A stretch of 28,012 nucleotides of DNA, taken from positions 140,097,816 to 140,125,827 of the forward strand of contig JBOZIK010000001.1 of assembly GCA_051453625.1 (NCBI GenBank), given 5' to 3'. Shown in pieces: positions 21,985 to 28,012 of the stretch. The stretch's first letter is position 1; each line of letters begins with the position of its first letter. A model generated the notes under the pieces. The model was not told the origin of the DNA. It was given only the letters and a program-made list of their open reading frames with translations, and made no database searches. This stretch comes from Welwitschia mirabilis (lineage: Eukaryota > Gnetophyta > Gnetopsida > Welwitschiales). The translations under genes were made by a program, and so were the position numbers.

Positions 21985-22445
21985 ACCATGATTAGGGTTT
22001 GATATGCAATTGATGTAAGAAATATCAAATCTTCTAGTAAAGTAATCATCTTACATAGTGAAGTGATATATTTCACAATGATTAGTCTTTCTACTATTAA
22101 TAGGATTCTTCGCAGTTTGAATTGTAGCTCTATTATTAAAAGAGATACATCAAAACCTAATATCATAAGTAAGTTATAAATGCTAAGAACTTTTGTTTAT
22201 AACTTCACTAAGGGAATGGTATTTACCTTTTATGGTTAATATCAAAACATGATCCTCCTTCATGATGATTCATGACATGATGAACTTTACTAAAAAACTT
22301 ACATAATTTATTTTAACTCTTTTAAAACTAGATGAACATCCTAATTAACATCAGCATATGTAACTAACTACATATTAAATAAGTAGAAGGTCAAACCAAA
22401 GTCTTTTATATTTTTAAAGTGCTATAAGATTTGGATCATTACTAT
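21985..22445 (-). pseudogene. Ty1/copia RT tail and RNase H (degenerate)
   Basis: These are remnants of the copia polymerase, read on the - strand. At about 22,440-22,347 are MIQIL*HFKNIKDFGLTFY and LVTYADVN, equivalent to the RT C-terminal 'ILRYLKgTkdfGL.f' and the RNase H start 'vgYaDad'. At about 22,125-21,985 another block reads IQTAKNPINSRKTNHCEI, then FDISYINCISNPNHGFTKLL. This matches the RNase H end, 'AKNPv.H.RtKHIei..HF....' and 'N.AD.FTKlL', with KHI changed to NHC and AD to NH. The segment between them is divergent and has stops. An alternative open frame over 21,969-22,166 is not the retroelement frame. Order and spacing fit copia. Confidence 0.72.
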
Positions 22446-22880
22446 CATATGGTATTTATGTGGTTCCTTAAGAACTTTAAAATAATATTTACTAAGATTT
22501 GGTTTCTTGGCATTGTTTTGATAAGATACTATAGTTTCTTAATAATTCTCTAGAAGTAGATAATGCTGATATTTCTATGATGATCTTTAGATATTTTGTG
22601 AGCAATATTTCATAAATCACACCTTCTCTAATATTTCCAAATTGGTATGCTTTAAGTATTTCATCTAAGTACTATTTTTAAGACACTTGGATAATCCTAT
22701 ATTATTATATAATTTTTATACAAACGTAATGGTGTGCTTTACTTATATTTGATAATTTAGAGTTTCACACTAAGATCTTCTGAAAGTCTAATAATATTTC
22801 TTTATTTTTATATGTTATTAGTACATCACTCAAATGAAATTTCATATAAAGCTCATGCTCTATCTCATTTATATTTGTAG
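22446..22880 (-). other. Degraded copia pol segment, not resolved
   Basis: This lies between the RT tail and an assembly gap, where the body of RT should be. Only scattered possible matches are visible on the - strand and I cannot assign them. The space available is about 1 kb too short for a full integrase plus RT, which suggests a deletion or an underestimated gap. Confidence 0.4.
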
Positions 22881-23222
22881 NNNNNNNNNNNNNNNNNNNN
22901 NNNNNNNNNNNNNNNNNNNNNNNNNNNNNNNNNNNNNNNNNNNNNNNNNNNNNNNNNNNNNNNNNNNNNNNNNNNNNNNNNNNNNNNNNNNNNNNNNNNN
23001 NNNNNNNNNNNNNNNNNNNNNNNNNNNNNNNNNNNNNNNNNNNNNNNNNNNNNNNNNNNNNNNNNNNNNNNNNNNNNNNNNNNNNNNNNNNNNNNNNNNN
23101 NNNNNNNNNNNNNNNNNNNNNNNNNNNNNNNNNNNNNNNNNNNNNNNNNNNNNNNNNNNNNNNNNNNNNNNNNNNNNNNNNNNNNNNNNNNNNNNNNNNN
23201 NNNNNNNNNNNNNNNNNNNNNN
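22881..23222. other. Assembly gap, 342 N
   Basis: A run of 342 N of non-round length lies where the copia integrase core is expected. The flanks are not duplicated. Confidence 0.98.
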
Positions 23223-23400
23223 GTTTAAATGTACTAATCTAAGTTGTTTTGCAGCTTATCTTTTAAAAAGTTTTAATTTCATAGCCATCATCTATTTATA
23301 TTTTAAATAACCTTACATTTACTATGATATTTTACATTTGTAAGACCATACATAACATGGTCCTTTAATATTACCATGAATTGTATGTTAACATAACCAA
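23223..23400 (-). pseudogene. Ty1/copia GAG-pre-integrase domain (broken)
   Basis: This is the zinc-binding domain that precedes the copia integrase core. On the - strand from 23,398 the frame reads GYVNIQFMVILKDHVMYGL, then TNVKYHSKCKV, a stop, and FLKDKLQNNLD before the gap. The family pattern is 'HrRLGHvn...l..lk..gmv.glp.........C..C...K'. Here the first His is Tyr and the second Cys position is lost with a stop. It lies about 330 bases after the protease active site, which is the normal spacing, and the integrase core would follow in the gap. Confidence 0.72.
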
Positions 23401-23731
23401 GTCTATAGTATCCTAATGTTGGTTAGTGATATCTTATTTCATGCAAAATAATGCATTCTCTTATTTCATGATAAAATCATCTTCATGGTAATGTTGGATA
23501 ATACTTCATCATGCTAAGATCTCTTTTAAAGAGCATGTCATAATCACAGTATAGACTAGACACTCAAACAACATTATATTTTAATTATGAATAAAATAGA
23601 CATTATGTAATATCATAAATCAACCACCATAACTTGGTGTTATGATATTAACATTTTCAAAAATAAATAACTACACCATGAGAAACATGTGCTAACACAT
23701 CTTATGACATTCTAAGATTAAGTAAAAAGTT

Positions 23732-23880
23732 TTAACTATTACATACACATTTAGTAATATAAGAGTCAAGGTACCACTGCACATAATCATCAATAGAATC
23801 ATCATCATTAATTATACTAATGTTATTAGTAAGCACATTTACAAGACATGTTTTATCTTTAGTAATGGAAATACAAACAC
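23732..23880 (-). pseudogene. Ty1/copia protease active-site region (broken)
   Basis: On the - strand an open stretch reads VCISITKDKTCLVNVL, then NDDDSIDDYVQWYLDSYITK followed by CVCNS and a stop. Plant copia proteases carry 'W.lDSGAt.Hvc' here. The catalytic Asp and Ser are kept, but Gly-Ala is Tyr-Ile and His is Cys, so the active site is lost. It sits directly downstream of the gag zinc-knuckle region after a frameshift, as in normal copia Gag-Pol. The match is short but the position is right. Confidence 0.7.
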
Positions 23881-24600
23881 TTTCCTCATGCTTTATCTTC
23901 CCTTCTTTTAATCCTTTTCATTATTAAAGTATTTAGCTTTATTTTTTTCATTATACTTTTTATTCCATGGCTTATTGCATTTAGTCACTGTGTATCTTGT
24001 GCATCCATACTTGTTCAAATCTTCGCTTATTTTGATTCTTCTCTTGAACCACAGGTACCATTTGTTAGGAACCTATGAAAGTTTTACTTTTTAAATACAC
24101 CTCTTAAGTGCAAATTAAACTTTAACACAATTTTGTAGGATAAGGTATCAACATCTCATTATACTCTCATTGAGGTTCTTTTTTCTTTATAATCTAAAGT
24201 AAGTAAAAATATAAAATAATACTTCAATTTAATCTCTTCCACTCATTTTGCTTGTTCCATTAGTTCTTACTATAGATTTGTTAATCTCTATATTCTAATG
24301 AAGATAGGGTTGATATATTGTGACATAGGTTTTCTAGTTTTGTAATGTGGGACCTAGGCTAAGCATTATTGTTAACATTATATACTTATTTTGGCTTCTC
24401 ACACTTCACAAAATCATCTAATCCCTACTTAATTTAGTAGCAACATAGGAATACATGGTTTATATGGTACTATATTTTACATGCTTATCTAACATTTGCC
24501 TTTTTCTTTTGGACATGACAAGTCTCTCATAGATTAAGTTTTATATTTCTTTCACATTTAGATATATTTCTATCATCTTACTCCATGTTAAAAAAATTTG
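23881..24600 (-). pseudogene. Ty1/copia gag (fragmented)
   Basis: This is the structural protein of the copia element, on the - strand. Near the N-terminal end (about 24,592-24,535) the frame reads TWSKMIEIYLNVKEI, stop, NLIYERLV, which resembles the 'W...m...L' block of copia gag. About 200 codons later (24,060-23,910) a basic region contains YGCTRYTVTKCNKPWNKKYN and KAKYFNNEKD, at the place of the zinc knuckle, with the C..C...GH...C pattern mostly lost. Several stops and frame changes separate the blocks. The spacing between the N-terminal Trp block and the knuckle region is normal. The assignment leans on the neighbouring protease. Confidence 0.55.
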
Positions 24601-27095
24601 AAACCTCTTAGTCTCATTCCTAGCACCATGAAAAGATTTATTTCATAACTTGTATCTTCCTTTAATAAGGCTATTTGTTTTGGTAGGGATAGAACATGTT
24701 TTTCCCAGTGGAATTGTTTAAATAATTATTTAAACTTCTTAATTTAATTAATTATTTTCTCCTAAGTCATCATCTTCTTATTCAAACTATCCATGTTACT
24801 TACTATACACAAGGTAGCATCCCGAGTCTATTAAATTGGCTCTTATACCATATAAGAATATGAGGAAATAATAATTTAGTGGATAAAAATTAAGTATTAA
24901 AGGTACAGTACCATAAGGTATAATATATTAATACATCATTACATATTATAAATATTTAGTTAATAATAATATTACTTACTAACAATATATATTTCAAGAT
25001 TTCATAAAAAGTTAAGGCACCTAGAATTTGAAGGTATGGTGTTTATTTGATAAGAATTTTTTTTAATATGTCTATTAAGATATGAGAATTTGATCATATT
25101 TTTAGGGCTATTACATGTCCTACATCATAATATCTTGGAGGAGGTTTACTCAAGATTAACATTAGATATTCTTTATTATCTCATATATTTATAAATGGAT
25201 TTACCAACCTATGGTGTGTATTTATTAAAAAGGTTTATGTCAATATCCATGTCTTTTCACAGTGAACTTCAGTATGGTCTCCATGCTTCATTAGCTCATA
25301 CTGCTTTAGAAAGAATATAGATGGTTAAAAAAGTAAACCTAATTACTACTATTATATCTTGTAGTTCTTTTATTTATTAGTTATATTCATTAGTATTATT
25401 TTGTAATAGAATTTTTGTTTCATTATATTGTACTATTTTGTTTATTATAATATTTATAATGACTGACTTAAATACAAATAGCATTTTAAGGCATGAATAT
25501 TTATAAATAAAATTAATGATAAAGTCTACTAATATGTTATGAAGAGAGATATAAATCCAAAATAGAGTTTATTTAATGTACCTTTAATAGCAATTATATA
25601 CTTAATGATATAGTAAAATACAATATAAAATAGATTTAAGAAAATAACTAGCAATACTTATATTGAAAGACTTTAATATGAGATAATTAATAATAAAGTG
25701 TTAGAAATTATTAAAGTATTAGACATTTCTAAGATATGTCCAAATTCTCATAGCATTATTAAAGTATTAGACATTATTAGCTAGGTCAATCATAAGTAAA
25801 AAAAATAATTCTGTTGTTACTATTGTCTATGCTATATTGAATTTTGATAGTGAATGTTATATTTTATAGTTAAAAAACCTTTTATGCAATATTTTAAATG
25901 AATTAAATAGGCTACATTAAAATCCAAATAAATATCATAAATAATATATCACATGATGCATGTGTATATTATTATTACTTTTTATCTAACGTACTATAAA
26001 GAAATGAAAAAGAGAGATTTTATAATTATATAACATAAATAATAGAAGGTTTTTCCCCTCTTATAAGATACTACTAATCAAAACCCATTTTATTAAAGAA
26101 ACCTCCTATGAAATATGTTATAAATATAATAAAGAATAGAAAGCATTAAGATCTAATAATATTTTTAAACTAAAAGTAACTAGAAAGAAAATATTGAAGA
26201 TACGTAAAACCCCTTATAAAATATAAAGGAAAAGATTCATGTATCTTCTTGAGAAGAAATCTTTGAAAAAGATAATGACATGATAAAAATAACTCCATTA
26301 GGTTTTTCCAACTACATTTTTAATTTAAGTTTTAAGATCTAAATATGATGGATACTCTTCTATAGTAAATTATTATAAGACTACATGGAAGAAGGTTAGC
26401 ATAAGCTACATCTTTGATCCTCTAAAAGTAACTATGTAGAATAATGTAGTAAACATGATATATAGTTTCATATAGCCACAAAGTATGACCTAACTATTAT
26501 CTAAAATTTAGTAATAAAATGTTAAAAAGGATGTGTTTGAAATTCAACGTTATTGAAGAACTTTTTATTAGAAGTGTTAATGAATAATGAGATAAAGATC
26601 TTGATTTAATCTCATTTAGACAACATAAGATCAGTTTATGTAGATTGTAAAAAATATTATTAACTAATGAAATGAAGATTTTGAATATAAGAAAACATAA
26701 TCATTAATTTTAATAATATAAATCTAGTATGTAATTTTATAATGTAGGATTTAAATATTAATGATATAACTCACATTCTAAAGTTTATTAAACTTGAACA
26801 TTTCTTAAACATTAATTAAACTAAGTATAATATATAGTTTAAGAACATACTATAAGTTAATAAATACAATAACATTAAGTTCAAGCCTTCTTTTCATAAA
26901 TTGAAAGTATGATTATAATCATTACATAATATAAGTCAAATTAATCTAATTAGAAAGCATATTTTAATTAAATAAATTAATTTATAAATACATTTATGAT
27001 TAAACTATTATATTACAACTATATAGAAAACAATATGTATCATAGAACATAACATAAGACAACCATATCACATATTTTACTTATATCACACAAAA
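24601..27095 (-). other. Copia 5' leader region, no coding recognised
   Basis: This is about 2.5 kb between gag and the proposed 5' LTR. It is very AT-rich and I recognise no protein. A primer binding site should lie just left of 27,096. The - strand sequence there (ttttgtgtgatataagt) matches the initiator-Met-tRNA type TGGTATCAGAGC poorly. The length is unusual for copia and may include a nested insertion. Confidence 0.4.
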
Positions 27096-28012
27096 TGCAT
27101 CTCAAATGTAGATTTTAATTAAAAAATAAGTTTACTTTTTATTATACAGGATAAAAAAATACTCATTCACTGAAATTAGTATAAAATTTATTAAAATCTA
27201 ACCAAAAATGAATTTTCTCTAAACATGGGACATAGACAATAATTTTGAGTCAAATTTTGAATAAAAGACTAATTCAAAGTATTTGAAATTTATAAATATC
27301 TTAATTCATGCATTTTAAAATGATATCTATTAATTTCAAGTTAAATTAATATGTACTTTATCAAAATCTAAATGAAAAATGACTTTTATTCCAACATGGG
27401 TAATACATAATAAACTTAATTAAAAATAAAAATGTAGATTAAAAAGTATCTAAAATTAAAAAATATACTTAATCTATTTCCTACAAAATTAAAAACATTC
27501 CCTTTTTATGACAAATATGATATTATTACTATAAAATTTTGACGTGTAACATGATAACTTTTAATTATGACATCACAATGATAAATTATAAGAAAATAAT
27601 TTTTATTAAAATTAAAAATATTAAGAGGCATTTTAATAACTTAAGAAACTAGATGTTCATTAATTTAAGTACATAAAAACATAAAAAATATAATATTTAA
27701 ATAAGAAATTACCTTAATAACATAGTAATAATTCCATAGAGTTAGAGTCCATATAAACATAGATGAGCCCATTACATAGATCATTGTAAAATTTTACTTA
27801 TAGATATAGAAAGTTATAAATTTTAACTAAACTAGAAAATCCTAGCCACTTCTACATTTATTAAATATTTTAGTAAAGTTCAAACCCTTAAAAGATTCTT
27901 AGTATCCTTCAATCTTAGAACTTATCCATTGGAAGCTATCATTTGCAAATTATTAGAACCTATGTAACTTGATCCACAAAATGGATTCACATAAATCTAT
28001 GTGTAACCAAAG
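27096..28012 (-). repeat. Probable Ty1/copia 5' LTR, cut by window end
   Basis: This is the direct-repeat partner of 18,495-19,414, with about 5-7% differences by eye. Homology starts abruptly at 27,091-27,096 and is still running at the last base. If the LTR is about 1.4 kb, it should end near 28,490, outside the window. Confidence 0.62.

Noticed and set aside
21969-22166. A 65-codon open frame on the - strand
   Set aside because: The copia RNase H motifs (AKNP, R-K-T, FTKLL) are in a different frame of the same strand; this open frame is a shadow.
22834-23310. A 158-codon open frame on the + strand
   Set aside because: It is mostly the 342-N gap, and the copia coding signal here is on the - strand.

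Overview
The window looks like gene-poor, repeat-rich nuclear DNA of a flowering plant. It is very AT-rich. Everything recognisable is the decayed remains of two plant LTR retrotransposons, and I see no intact host gene, tRNA, rRNA or CRISPR array. The species cannot be told from the sequence.

Left part (1 to about 12,000, + strand): a degenerate Ty3/gypsy element of Athila-like type. Its order is gag C-terminus, aspartic protease, reverse transcriptase (RT), RNase H, integrase, a long non-coding spacer, an env-position ORF2 of the 'putative plant transposon protein' kind, and a probable 3' LTR with TATA box and AATAAA. Its 5' LTR and most of gag lie outside the window. All domains are broken by stops and some frameshifts. 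The integrase has lost all three catalytic acidic residues.

The left part also holds three N runs of exactly 100 bases (2033-2132, 4765-4864, 7823-7922). At each one the end of the left piece is homologous to the start of the right piece: about 640 bp at roughly 88%, 84 bp with 2 differences, and about 2.4 kb at roughly 85% (all by eye). RT, spacer and ORF2 therefore appear twice. I read this mainly as contigs of the same or related elements laid end to end, not as a true tandem array. Two other gaps (263 and 342 N) show no such duplication.

Middle (about 12,000 to 18,490): AT-rich sequence in which I recognise nothing.

Right part (about 18,495 to beyond 28,012, - strand): a degenerate Ty1/copia element. 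Two direct repeats with an offset of about 8.6 kb (18,490-19,414 and 27,091-28,012, roughly 93-95% identical) look like its LTRs. Between them the - strand carries, in the correct order, gag, protease, GAG-pre-integrase domain, an assembly gap, the RT tail and the RNase H tail.

The most informative signals are the overlap-like duplications at every 100-N gap; two ORF2 copies that keep one frame while filling with stops of the CAG/CAA/CGA/TGG transition type; recurring ATGACA/GGGGATGACA hairpin-like motifs in the Athila-like spacer and LTR; and the previously unlabelled copia relic on the - strand. I found no convincing new biological system.
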